Of a stretch of DNA of 64,000 nucleotides, positions 1 through 11,336 are shown piece by piece. Numbering within the stretch: position 1 is the stretch's first letter; the number at the start of each line of letters is the position of its first letter. Both the position numbers and the translations under genes were made by a program. The DNA is taken from contig UYJD01000018.1 of the NCBI GenBank assembly GCA_900618795.1, positions 342,633 through 406,632 of the forward strand, read 5' to 3'. Source of the DNA: Cyanodermella asteris. Taxonomy: Eukaryota > Ascomycota > Lecanoromycetes > Ostropales > Stictidaceae. A model generated the notes under the pieces. It was not told the DNA's origin. It saw only the letters and a list, made by a program, of their open reading frames with translations, and did no database searches.

Positions 1-805
1 AAGACTGCCGAGAAAAAGGCTCATCTTGCAATTGAGTAGATAGCTGCGGAGGGACCTGAAGTATTGGCTCCTGAGGAGCAAGATCCTGAGGAGCAGAAAC
101 CGCAAAAGGCACTTGAGGAGGTATCTGGAGAGGTGCTTGAGAAGGCGTTCGCGGGTTTACTCCTGAAGAACTGGAATATTGCGAAGGAGTCTGCGGCAAA
201 TTGACGTGTGGAGGTCCTTGAGAGAGTGGTTCGACAGGGGGCTGACGAGGTGGAATAGGAGTCTGCTGGTGATCTTGTTGCGCTCGTGGCAATGATGCAG
301 GTAGAGAGTGCTGGCTTTCAGGCGTGCCCTGAATAGTCGGCGATGATTGATCACTGTGAACACCAACATCATCGTCATCACAGCTTGTATTTGGACGCTC
401 AACTGCACCTTGGTCCGAGACTGAACTCTCCCTCACTTCGGTACGTTCGTTGGCGATCGTCCTGCCACTATGAGAAGGCGAGCAGTGACGGTCGTTGGGA
501 GTCACTGTATTGCCTCGCTTGAGGCGACGAAGAGACTCCATGTACCGGCCCCTTTTCTCGTGCTCAAGTACCTGTTGTCCGGGATGTTCCAATTCCCATT
601 GGGCCGCCCATTCAGTTGCTTCTTGCAAAGCCGCAGTCATTTGAGGTGTCATTTGCTTGGGCATGCTTGTGCTTGCACTTGGACGACCAGGGCTTTGCAC
701 TCCCCGCTGAGTCGCCCTTGGTGTTCCTTTCTGGAAGGCCACAGTCTTCCGAGGCGTTGTCCGCTTAGACACGCCTGCGCTTGCCCTGCCACTTATGCCA
801 GCCAT
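1..805 (-). CDS. Pro/Gln-rich hypothetical protein, C-terminus off the left edge
   Basis: An open frame starts at an ATG at 805 and runs without a stop for 268 codons to the window edge, so the gene is partial. The N-terminal ~45 residues are basic and rich in Ser, Thr, Gly and Arg. Residues ~50-95 form a possible helical segment with two Trp (a TEWAAQWELEHPGQQ stretch). Beyond ~130 the protein is low-complexity, with repeated PPQ, APQ and TPSQ motifs typical of a disordered nuclear or adaptor protein. No family was recognised. The long open frame with fungal-like codon use on this strand is the main support. An intron near the edge cannot be excluded. Confidence 0.6.
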   Translation of the reverse strand, partial: MAGISGRASAGVSKRTTPRKTVAFQKGTPRATQRGVQSPGRPSASTSMPKQMTPQMTAALQEATEWAAQWELEHPGQQVLEHEKRGRYMESLRRLKRGNTVTPNDRHCSPSHSGRTIANERTEVRESSVSDQGAVERPNTSCDDDDVGVHSDQSSPTIQGTPESQHSLPASLPRAQQDHQQTPIPPRQPPVEPLSQGPPHVNLPQTPSQYSSSSGVNPRTPSQAPLQIPPQVPFAVSAPQDLAPQEPILQVPPQLSTQLQDEPFSRQS

Positions 806-1404
806 CGTGACGGTGTTGATCGATAGCAAGGTTGAAATATGGCAATAGAGCACGGAGTTGATGGACTAGATATGCGTTGTTCGCTTCATAGGCAGCAACT
901 TGTTGTTCAGAAGTTCATACTCGTAGCCGCATGTACGGTTCCTGAAAGGTCGGTGTTGCCATGCTTCACGTACTGTGGATGAGCAAAAGCGCAGGTCCTC
1001 CCCCCTGTCAGCCAGGAAGGGCGTGCGGTTGTCTTTGAGCTGCTTCGGGCTGATGCATACAACTTGCGTCCAAGTCACGGAAACATGACTTTGGACCCGG
1101 GAATTTGCGTTATGTCAATCATCCACGTAGCCAAGTTTCAAGCCAACCGCGGGTGTCTCGGATGGTATCCGTAGCGCGACACTTTGGCGAGACCGATGCT
1201 TCTTGACGCCTGTAAGGCCCTTCTCCAGGCCGTCATAGAATAGACTGCTTGGTTAGTGGAGTGAAAGCCCCACCGCTCTTGTCAGAAGTTCTTGCTCTCG
1301 AAGCTGACCGACAATGTTTCAGAAGATATTAGTGGAGAGACCTTCAGCGAGATAAATGGTTATGGGCATGACAAAGGCCCTCCTCCGGGTTGTCATTGGC
1401 TTTA
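806..1404. other. Intergenic, nothing recognised
   Basis: This holds the upstream region of the left-edge gene and the 3' flank of the DUF924 gene. Only short, non-homologous frames are present. No RNA gene or repeat was seen. Confidence 0.5.
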
Positions 1405-2220
1405 TCACTTAGTCGGCTGAGCAAACGGTCCACCCCCATTATCCAAAAACTCCTGCTCCTCAGGCGTATTCTCCCTCCCCAGCGCCTTATTCCTCCACGG
1501 AAACCTCCCAAACCGTCTCAGCGCATCAATATGCGCCGTATTCGCCCTCGTCTGCTTGATAAACTCCACAGCCTCAACATCGCCATTCTTCTCCGCCAAG
1601 TTTAACATCTGCAACCTCTTCTCATCCAGCAATTCATGATCGGCAAGGCTCTCGCTGTGAATCAACGGCATATAAAAGAATTGACGCCACGAGACAGCCT
1701 GTTTCCAACGTTCCGCTCGGTCGAAGCCTGCGTCGCATGCTGCGCTTGCGACGGCGCGTGCGAGACGATCAAAGTGCGTGAAGACGACCACCCCGGCTTC
1801 GCCGCGGAAGCAGACCCGGGTCATTTGATCCAGGAGGAGGACGAGGGCATACGCCGCGTTCTCCCGATCTTCGGCTCCAGGTTTGGCAACCCTGTCATTG
1901 AACTCTGATAGGAAAGGGGCAGCTAAGGTCGGATACAGCTTACGATCCGCATCGTGACTTTCAAACGGCGGGAGCGAGAGCTTCGACGGGTCAATGGAGG
2001 ACAGCGCAGGCGAACTGATGGCGCTGCAGTCTTTGTCGAAAGCTGCCCGCTGTTCCGGGCTGGCGCCGATGCCGAACCAGTCGCGAAGATCGGTCGAGTC
2101 GGCTATTGTGTGGGCAGTTGGCCAGCTAGGGAGCTGTCGTTTGAGGACGCCGAGGTAGAGGTCCTGGTTGAAGAGGGCGGGGTCGAGGTGGAAGTTTTTG
2201 ATGCTTTGTTTGTTGGCCAT
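1405..2220 (-). CDS. DUF924 family protein (TPR-like fold)
   Basis: A single-exon protein of 271 residues. The start is the ATG at 2220 (MANKQSIKNF); an extension to an upstream ATG at 2301 is open but unlike the family. Family hallmarks are visible: an FHLDPALFNQDLY opening, a YALVLLLDQMTR helix, a WRQFFYMPLIHSE segment, and a C-terminal block around HIDALRRFGRFPWRN followed by TPEEQEFLDNGG. In DUF924 proteins this last block is strongly conserved. The family is widespread in bacteria and fungi and predicted to form helical repeats, but its biochemical role is not established. The length is slightly above the usual bacterial ~200 residues, as in other fungi. Confidence 0.9.
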   Translation of the reverse strand: MANKQSIKNFHLDPALFNQDLYLGVLKRQLPSWPTAHTIADSTDLRDWFGIGASPEQRAAFDKDCSAISSPALSSIDPSKLSLPPFESHDADRKLYPTLAAPFLSEFNDRVAKPGAEDRENAAYALVLLLDQMTRVCFRGEAGVVVFTHFDRLARAVASAACDAGFDRAERWKQAVSWRQFFYMPLIHSESLADHELLDEKRLQMLNLAEKNGDVEAVEFIKQTRANTAHIDALRRFGRFPWRNKALGRENTPEEQEFLDNGGGPFAQPTK

Positions 2221-2996
2221 GGTGGACGTACAACGATGATTTGCAATGCGTATTTGATCTCGTCGGATCAGACGAGAAAGATACGAGGGCTTGAAGAGCA
2301 TCTGATGGCCGTGATTTGGAGAAGTCGCGCGCCGTATAGCTATATATCGTTGTTCGGCGACTATTTTGGCGGCTCAAAGCGTACTCCACGAAAAATTCAG
2401 AGAGCCGGTCGAGTGTCCGAAGAATTGATATAGTAAGGTAGGCCACAAAAGAAGTGGCTCCGATGGATGGTGGTAGCAAACATGATGAAGTTTGTTCAGG
2501 CGTGAGGGCGTGGTCCGAGCGTTCGCAGCATTTATTTCTGCCGAAGCTTTGTGTAGATGATGCTATAGTATGCCACTGAGATGTACCTCGAAGCGCTCAA
2601 TACGACCATGACAGTTCCTATCGAGAACGCGATACCTTGACTGGCCCATCCTGAGTAAAAATCCCGGCTCACCAGAGCACAGCAGCCAAAGTCGATTTCG
2701 GTCAGCGTGCCGAAGTGAGTCGGCACCAGGCCGAAGAACACGAATGTTTATCTGTCGGGCACTTTGTCCCAAACTGCACCTGAGTACATTCGACAATTGA
2801 AGCGAGTCTATAATGCACGTCGTGAAGGACGAAACCAAATCTGCGGCCATCACGATGCATTTCACGCTGGATGCCCGGCCTCGTCTTCCTGGCGTCGTTG
2901 TTGCGCATTCAGTCATTTCTTTCCTTAGAATCATAATCTATTTAAATAAACCGTGGCCCGCCATAATTCAGCTTACAACCCCCAAAACTCTCCAAC
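2221..2996. other. Intergenic; possible minus-strand remnant around 2532-2934
   Basis: Two overlapping minus-strand frames cover 2532-2741 and 2563-2934. The first contains a hydrophobic stretch (IAFSIGTVMVVLSA) that would fit a membrane helix. The second starts at an ATG at 2934. They do not join through convincing splice signals and resemble nothing recognised, so no gene is called. The region between them and 2996 is the 3' flank of the transketolase gene. Confidence 0.3.
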
Positions 2997-5424
2997 TTAA
3001 ATCAGCTGCTGGAATGCACGGTTGAGCTGCGAGCGCGGCTTCAAGCCCTTGTAGAAGTCAACGGTGGCAACAGCGCGCTTGGCAATGCCCTCAGGTGTGA
3101 ACTCGAACTTCTTGTAGAGGTCCTTGTACGCGCCGGAGGCACCGAAGCGGTTGAGACCGAACTGCTCGTGAGCATATCGCTCCCAGCCGAGAGTGCTCAG
3201 AGCCTCGACAGACAATGCAGGGATTCCGTCAGGCAGGACACTGAGTCTGTACTCCTTGGACTGAGCGTCGAAGACCTCGAAGCAGGGAATTGAGACGACA
3301 CGGGTCTTGATGCCCTGGTCGGCAAGAGTCTTGATGGTGTCAATGCAAATGGACAGCTCAGAGCCAGTTGAAACGAGGGTGATGTCGGCGGCCTTGTCCT
3401 CGTATGCGACATAGCCTCCCTTGATCGCGTTCTCGATGGTGCTGTTCTCGAGATGAGGCAGGTTCTGACGTGTAAGAGCAAGGATGGAAGGAGAGCTCTT
3501 GTTAGTCAACGCCATGTAGTAGGCAGCGCTGGTCTCGTTGCCGTCGGCTGGGCGCCAGACGTGGCAGTTGGGAAGAGCGCGGAAGTGTGCAAGGGTCTCT
3601 ATAGGCTGGTGAGTGGGACCATCCTCACCAAGACCAATAGAATCGTGGGTAGCGACGTAGATGACCTGGTGGTGGCTCAGTGCTGAGAGACGCACGGATC
3701 CGGCAGCGTACGAGACGAAGTTGAGGAAAGTACCACCGAACGGAATGATACCACCGTACGCAGCGAGTCCGTTCATGATACCGGCCATGGCGTGCTCGCG
3801 GACACCGTATCGGAAGTAGCGTCCCCTGCGGTCACCGAGACCAGTCTCTGGGGGCTGAAAGTCAACAGCGTTCTTCCAGCGGGTGTTATTTGAGCCAGTC
3901 AAGTCGGCAGAACCACCGAAGAGCTCAGGCAGCTCGTTGTGAAGAGCCTCCAGAACCGACTCGGAGAGCTTTCGGGTGGCAATAGCCTTATCTGTTGGCT
4001 TGTAGGTTGGGAGCTTCTTCTCCCAGCCATCTGCGAGCTTGCCGGCCAAGCGACGAGAGAACTCTGCGGCCTCGGCCTTGTGCTCCTGGCCGTATTTCTC
4101 GAAGAGCTTGTTCCATTCGGCCTCAGCAGCAGCGCCCTCGTCAGAGTGCTTGTGGTACTGGTCGTAGACCTTCTGAGGAACGACAAACGACTCGTCCTTG
4201 TTGAAGCCGAACTTCTCCTTGATCTGCTGAGCGTCGTCCTCCTTGAGAGCGTTACCGTGGACACCACCAGTGCCCTGGAGCTTGGAACCATATCCGATGG
4301 TGGTCCTGAGTTTGATGACGGATGGCTTGTTCGTGACCTTCTTGGCCGCAGCAATTGCCTTTTCAATGGCCTCAAAGTCCTCATCGCCCTTGTCGACGGT
4401 CTGCGTGTGCCAGCCGTAAGCCTCGAATCGCTGCAGAACGTCCTCAGTGAAGGCGCAGGCAATGTCGCCGTCGATTGAAATGCGGTTGTCGTCATAGATC
4501 ATGATCAGGTTGCCGACTGTTTTGGTCAGTTTCTGGACCAAGATATCCTAAAATTGTACTCACGCTGCTGGTGACCAGCAATCGAAGCAGCTTCGCTGGC
4601 AATACCCTCCTGGGCACATCCATCACCGAAGAAGCAGTAAGTGTAGTTGTTCAAAAGCTCGAAGCCGGGCTTGTTGAACTCAGCAGCAAGGTGAGACTGA
4701 GCAATGGCAAGTCCGACAGCGTTGGCGAAACCCTACTTCGAAGTTAGTATTTTGTTTCCCTTTGCCCTCTAGCATATATCTTACCTGGCCAAGAGGGCCA
4801 GTGGTGACCTCGACGCCGGGAGTGTCGTGAGCTTCGGGGTGACCCGGGCAAATGCTGCCAACGGTACGGAAAGCCTTCAAGTCGTCGATGGATACTTCGT
4901 AGCCGAAGAGGTGCAACAGAGCATACTGGAGCATGCATCCGTGGCCGTTGGACAGAACGAAACGATCTCTGTTGATCCAGCTCGGGTTCTTCGGGTTGAA
5001 GGTCATGAACTTGTTGAAGAGAACGTGAGCAGCCGGAGCAAGACCCATGGGCGCACCGGGGTGGCCGGAGTTCGCCTTGGAGGTGGCATCGACCTGGTGA
5101 GCGAGAATGTCAGCGTGTCTGCCCCCACCCGAAGGTAAATTGGGGGTGGATTGAGTATGTACTTACAGCCAAAATTCGGATGGTGTTCACCGCCAACTGG
5201 TCGTCCTGCGAGAATGTCAGTGTCAGTGTCAGTGTCAGAGTCAGAGTCAGAGTCAGATGTCAAAGATCAACAATTGCAGCCCAATTGCCAGCCAGCAAAG
5301 CGGACAAAGCCATTCAGAGGTCCTCATCGTGGTCGACAAGGCGGTAGAGACGGCCACGGCGGCTGATCAGGGACGTTCTCGACGCTGGATTGGAGTGACT
5401 GGAGCTTACCTGAGTGTACGGCAT
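2997..5424 (-). CDS. TKL1: Transketolase
   Basis: Thiamine-diphosphate enzyme of the non-oxidative pentose phosphate pathway that moves two-carbon units between ketose and aldose phosphates in the cytosol. Hand-built model with five exons: 5410-5424, 5167-5205, 4785-5093, 4564-4732 and 2997-4516. Introns are 204, 73, 52 and 47 nt, and all junctions keep frame. The product is 683 residues, the normal length. Visible motifs: SGHPGAP near residues 27-33 with the substrate-binding His29, the ThDP motif starting GDG at 157-159, and in the C-terminal half [10 protein letters not shown] and the [13 protein letters not shown] transketolase signature. The tiny first exon encodes only MPYTQ. Intron 1 carries a hexanucleotide microsatellite. 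Confidence 0.96.
5217..5256. repeat. Hexanucleotide microsatellite in transketolase intron 1
   Basis: Alternating tcagtg and tcagag hexamers, about six to seven copies, lie just inside the 3' half of intron 1. On the transcribed strand this gives CTGACA/CTGACT repeats, each resembling a fungal branch-point sequence. Confidence 0.85.
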
Positions 5425-7989
5425 GTTGGGCAAGCTGTATGATGGAGATTGAGGTGTGTGAAGGAGCAAAACGAAGCTCTCGAAGATTTTCGCGGCCAGG
5501 AAGAAGAATTGCTCAGCGTCGTCGGCCAGCAATGACGACAGGTGGGGAGCAAAGCGCTCAGAGCCCCGCGGCCAACAATTCTCCCTCTCATGATTTGCCG
5601 CAGCTTATTCACCGTTCAGCAGCGTCGGCTAATCACCATCAGCGTCCATCTTCTCTATCCTCAATTCGCTGCTCTTGAGCGAGTCCGTCGAGGCCGCCAT
5701 GCACCTCGTCCGACATCGCCGCCCGGCAGCACCGGCCGTTTACCGCACAATCAGCACCAGCAAAGGATAAATCTGCGGCTGCAACCTGCTCCGTGACACG
5801 TTGTACTCAGCCCGCGGAGGTGCAGAGGTACCTGGTACTTGACATGCCAGAGGCTCGTCGTGGGTGAGGCTTGTGGAGACAGGAGCAAAGATAGCAAGCT
5901 AGCTCTTCGCCGGTTTCTGGGCCGGCCGATATGTACCTCCCAAGATATGCTCGACAAGCGTTCCCAATCTCCCATTGGGACACCCACAACTTATAGCGGC
6001 TAAATTCTGGAAGCATGTTCGCCATCTCGCCAAAGATTTTAGCCCCAGCAACGTGATTTTTGCCCAGCCGCTCCGACAGGGCTGAACCTCTTTTGCCAGG
6101 TACAAGCACGCTTCCGTCTCTCAGCCACCATGGCCTTGTCAGGTCGAACGCTCCATGTCGCACTTGGACTGGAATAGACTGCGCTTCTACAGCTGCTGTC
6201 CACCGACATTTCGAGTGGGTGTGCCGCCAACCGGACACACTTTGACACGTCCGTGGAACAACCATGACACGCGCTCCCAAACGTTCTGGAGGCTGACGAG
6301 ACACGCTGATGCCACCGAGCCTGATTGAGGAGGCCGGCGTCGCGGTTGCCAGAACGCGACATGGTCATCTTGAAGATAACACTGGAAATGGAAATCCAGC
6401 ACACACGAACCACCGAGCCTCCTGCGTCGACAAGCTCAATGTCTTCCGTGGTGTAGGTAAATTTTGACCGTGTCGGTTTCAATTCGAGCACACGTCGCAT
6501 GTTTTCTACTGCATAACCTGGTTTAGCAATCATGTATTTGGCCGCGGGCGATCTATACATAACGTGCTATCAGGCCACGCGAGACGCCTCTGGCCTGACG
6601 GTCGTGGCTGAGCCAAGCTTTTCCATCGTCGCAGCACCCGCCGAAAAGTGTCTCCGAAGAGGCGAATCTCTCAGGCTCGCTTTCACCTGCCTGGCTGCAT
6701 TTCCGCAGGGCTGCCGAGATGGATGGCCGACCTTAGTCATTAGCGGCTTCGAGAGCTTCTGGAATGCGTCAATGACAGGTGAGCTGGCATGCGTTTCATG
6801 CTATGCGCTGCAACACGACCCATACCGTCCAAATGGTGTCAGGGCCGCACCGCGGCTCCAAAAGCAGGTGTCAAACAGTCAGACTGATCTCGCAAGCAGC
6901 CGAAACATTGCATTGCGGCTCTGGAAGTGCTCCCTTCACCAGATGATAGGGGGTTACCACTTGTACGATGTGAAACTTCCATAATCGAGCTTGAAGAATT
7001 GTCATAGGACTTGCCATGTCCAAGGTTGAGAACCGGAATCTTGCCGATCCCAGCACACCGGGTCTGTCGGTATGCTATTGTGGATCATCTACGTGCAGCG
7101 CATACTTTGCATGCTCCGACCTAAGGCCAGTTGAACCCCGGGCATCACACCGCAGATCCCCCGGGGTGGTGGGTAACGACTTTTTTCAATTGGCCTTAAC
7201 CCGAGCTTCACTTTGACCAGTTGTGGGGCTTCCGTGCATTGTCACACGGTGTGCCATTCGTTGTATGACAACAACCACCCTGGGCAAGATAGCGCTCGCC
7301 GAGAGTCGAACATCGCAAATGTTTCGACAAGGGGCTCACTCGGGAGCATGGCTGTTCGAAAGATGCCTCCTAAGCTCCTCATTATCGTGCCTGCGCCGCG
7401 CATCAGACCAAATTACTATCCACCACTGATTGTCGTGTTCGAGAGCCGCAATCAAAGTGACCGTGTGAGTGGGTGAGTGTTGGCTTGAGGTGTGGCTGCT
7501 CACTAGTACCACGCGGCCGAGTCTGACCTCACCTTCCTTCGCCTGCTCCAATGATCGAGTGGTCCGGAGTACGTCTGCTCATTGGTCTTTTTGGTTTCAT
7601 CTGTCTTTGAAGCTTTTGTCTTCCTCGGCCAACGACTGGGTCAAGTCGGATCCTAGCACTTGACTTTATTGCATACGTACAGCGTCGGAGCCCAGGCTCA
7701 GCACTAGTTTGCTTGAAACTTCTTCCGAATTCGAATGTTGGCAGCGGTCCCATCCGTGTGGCTGCAGCGGGAACCCTGAGACCTAGCCTTTTGTCTTCAC
7801 GCTATAAGCCTCAAAGGCTCATAAGGCTGCATCCATCACAACTTCCATCGGATCCACATCTCTACTGTCCAACATATCCACCCGTATATCCTGCTTGACT
7901 AAGCTTATATACATCCTATGAACACCAGTTTCCGACGGCCCGTGACGCACCAAACCCATCTCCGAATTTTATCAATCACAAAACCAACC
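5425..7989. other. Long intergenic region, no gene recognised
   Basis: About 2.6 kb between the divergent transketolase and bZIP genes. The frames seen are short, lie on conflicting strands and match no family. The left end should contain the transketolase promoter and the right end the bZIP promoter. A G/C-rich palindrome-like stretch lies around 7135-7165 (cccgggcat...ccccgggg) with no assignable role. Confidence 0.45.
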
Positions 7990-8885
7990 ATGACTTTTCA
8001 GCCTCATACCCATCAACAACCATCGTACTATACAGCGAATGGAATGATTTACGAGGACGTGACAATGTCACCTGCTATCTCGACGCCCGGTATACGTGCA
8101 CAACACGTCAGCCAGCGAAGCGTGAGGGTTCAGCAGGGTCAGAAATACGATTTTGTTACCTCGCAAGCTCCAATGCATCACCCAAGCGCCACTCCATATG
8201 CGGCCAGCTCCCACTACGCACCAGCTACACCAGCCAATTCTCTCGACATGAGTCCTGTCGAGCATGTACAGGTTGAATATACGGATATTTCTGCTCCATA
8301 TCCCGAAGATCTCAACTACAGGCCTCGCAAACAAGATGGAAGTCGACAGCCTAGCACAAGCATGCACATGGTGAGTAGGTCCGATTTTCAACATGCCGTG
8401 TATGGCGACCCGATCAACATATCCTTCCCGATATGTGCCTTCTCGTGTTCCAGGCCACCTCAGCTTTCCGATATCTTGGCTGTACACTCGGCTGACTCCG
8501 TGCTTAGCGGCGAAGAGCACAGAACCGGGCCTCGCAACGAGCCTTCCGCGAACGGAAAGAAAAGTATACACAGGACCTCCAGCGCCGCCTCCTTGAAGTC
8601 GAGCAGCAATACGAGGAACTCAAGCAAAGCTACGACGTTGTCCACAAAGAGAAGTGCCAACTGGAAGCCGCGAGTCGTCGTTGCTCGTGCGGTGGCAGCA
8701 TCGTTGCAAGTCCCGGAAGCGTGGGGGGTTTTAGCCAAGCCTCTGATTGTGGCGACTTACCAGGCGAGCGAAGCAGCGCTGGCGGCGAACATTACAGGAG
8801 AGAGGCGGTGAGCATGGACTTCGACCTAGGCGAAGATCCAGATGGAGTATACGAGGTTGTGGACTGGGGCCTGGCGGGCCAATGA
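7990..8885 (+). CDS. AP-1-like bZIP transcription factor
   Basis: Two exons (7990-8370 and 8508-8885) with a 137-nt intron that has a GTGAGT donor and a CTGAC branch site near a TTAG acceptor. The product is 252 residues. The splice brings SMHM directly onto a basic region beginning RRRAQNRASQRAFRERK (residues ~128-144), the NRxxQRAFRxR pattern of the Yap1/Pap1 group. It is followed by a heptad-spaced zipper rich in Leu, Val and Tyr. The N-terminal half is Tyr/Pro/Ser-rich and probably disordered. Cys residues after the zipper (CSCGG, SDCGD) recall the redox-sensing Cys of Yap-type factors, but they are too few to claim redox control. The start is the ATG at 7990 in a CAACCATGA context; an upstream in-frame ATG at 7918 is possible. 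Confidence 0.88.
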
Positions 8886-11305
8886 TGATGTGGAGAAGTA
8901 AAGTTATGAGGCGCACCGCTCTGCGGCTGGAACTCTGGTCACCCACAAAGCGATCTTCGCAAGAGGATGGAAGGCAAGGGTTTTGAGGCTTCAATATTCG
9001 GCTGCCACCGCATATGGTCTGCGTTGCACTGGCTAGATCAGACGATGCCGGGTACGGGCACGTTATGCGGAGACCAGTTTACATTGTTGTTCAATTCGGT
9101 AACTGCCAACCTGGTCTTGACCCTGCATTTGTTTGGCATTCTAGACCGGGTGTCGTGTCTGAGGCGCTGGCCTGTCATGGCGAATACCATTCGAGCGCAG
9201 TATTTGCTGAGTACATAAAGACGGGGAATATTGAACTGTCTGGCAGAAGCGACGAATCGCGGCATCGACGATGCATATACAAGCATGGAACAGGGATGGG
9301 TTATAGTACGAGGTCCAAGCGCTGGCACACTTGGTCTCCCGTCAGGATGTTACAGAGCCGAGATGTTTCAACAGCGGAACGGATGAGCTACATCCCCACT
9401 GGCTGAATTTATCATCACGATGGTAATTTCTCTATAATCTGTGAGGTTTTGCTCTTCGATGTTCCCACAACGAGGTCTTCTGCGCGTTGAGGGCGTGCTG
9501 CTACGCAAATACATGTCCTGCCGAGCAATATGGGACACGCAGCGCAAGTCAATTCCGTGCCTCTTTCATCGACGAGTGGTACGAGTGATGCCATGCTTGT
9601 CTACCACGACCGAGAAGTGGCAGTCCAGATGCTAGGCTGCAGGCACAGAAGCATCGTTGAAATAATGACCGGCGGACGCAAGTCTGTAATGGTCGATTTC
9701 CTTGACGAGTCTACTGTACTAGCTACAGTCACAACCCACGCTCACCCAGCAAAAGCAGGCCCAACAGGGATAGTGCATCGAGCTTAAAATTCAAGCTGAC
9801 AGGAGCGGGACTGCAACCAGCCTGTGGTTCGTCCGATAAGGGACACCCTTTCAACCAGCCGAGAAAAGCCGCTGGCTTCTAGCAATCAAGGTAGCACAAA
9901 GTCTAGTTCATGCCCCGGGCCCGGCTTGGAGCCACACCACCAGGACAACCGGCTTGGAAGACAATCAGGGCTGAGGACAAGCGCCAAGGTCGCCGATAAC
10001 GATGGATACTGGAGAACATACCAAGCAGTCCACACGATTTACACCCCCCATACCTTGACAGACGGCTCGAGATTGTCGTCTTAGTGCTTACAGGCGGATT
10101 CTCGATGCTCCACTTGAACGGGGCATCGTCGATATACTAGAAGCCCTGGCGCAAGTTTAGTCAAAAGCCCAATCCACCAGAAGACCCTTCGTAAGCTCAT
10201 ACAAGCTGCCACCGCCTTTGCGAGTCAGCAAAAGCGACCCCTGCCATTGGAATGCTCGGACGTGGGATACTGGATTTGTGTTGGACCGAGGCGAGATGGG
10301 AGCTCTGCCACCGCACACACATTGCGTGACGATGGCTCACAAGCTCGGCCTATCCAGACGTTCGCGTCAAAGCCTAGCTTGTCTATGACACGAGGATGAC
10401 AATTGCCGAATTGTGCGCAGGTCTTGCGGCCCGAGGGATGAACTAGCATGCAGTGTTGGCACCGTGCTTTGCTTGACGCACGCTCGTATCATTATGAGTA
10501 CTCGCAAGCGAGAAGTTCATTCTATTGGTTCTCTTCATTCGCCAGCAACCACATATCGAGATGCGCTCACACCGGCCTTGCGACTCAATTGAGGGGCAAC
10601 ACGGCAATAACGAACGATTAATGAGCATATCTTCCAAGAAGTTCGTGCCGCAGCCGAGCTTTCATCATCTGAACCAGATTGTCGGAACGAGGCCGATGAT
10701 CTCCCGCAAATGTTGCATGCGTGTCTCTAAAGTCCCGAAATACTGTCGGCGAATCGAGCGGTTATTTCAATCGAACTGTTGACAAGGACTGTCTCGTGGT
10801 GACAAGAACCAAGTAAATTGGATCGACCTCGACCGAGTTCCATTCCACGCACCGCCAGCTTTTTTCATTTTTGTCACAGACCGTGGCACGCCAGTGGTAG
10901 GCCCAAGAATCGAATGCCCGGGTTACCTGATTTTTCTATCGCGCCGTGAGCGTTGGAGATCTCCAAATTCTGCACCCAGCGGTCGGAACAAGCCAAACCG
11001 GATCCTAGCGGGTCGTCACCTCCGCTGCGGAGCTCCCTCTTACAGTAGCGTGGCAGTGGCACAGTCATGGGACGTAAGTACTAACCTCCTCAAATCTAGT
11101 TTGCTGACATGCTCGTCGGCCGCGACCTGCGCGCCGTCCAATCGCAACCTAATTTCCAGAACAGGTAAAAACGTGGCCGCACCACCGACATCTCGGCCCA
11201 ACTTCAACTTCGATGCCCACTGGTAGCAGCTGCGGTGGGCAACATCAAGGTTGCGATCTTACACTTTGACGTGTCAACTCCTTAGGAGTGATGACTGCTG
11301 CAGGT

Positions 11306-11336
<31 letters not shown>

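Noticed and set aside
3899-4495. Long Ser/Arg/Thr-rich and complementary frames inside transketolase
   Set aside because: They are shadows of a GC-biased coding exon in other frames.
7130-7170. GC-rich palindrome considered as a tRNA or terminator
   Set aside because: No cloverleaf, A/B boxes or T-run fits.
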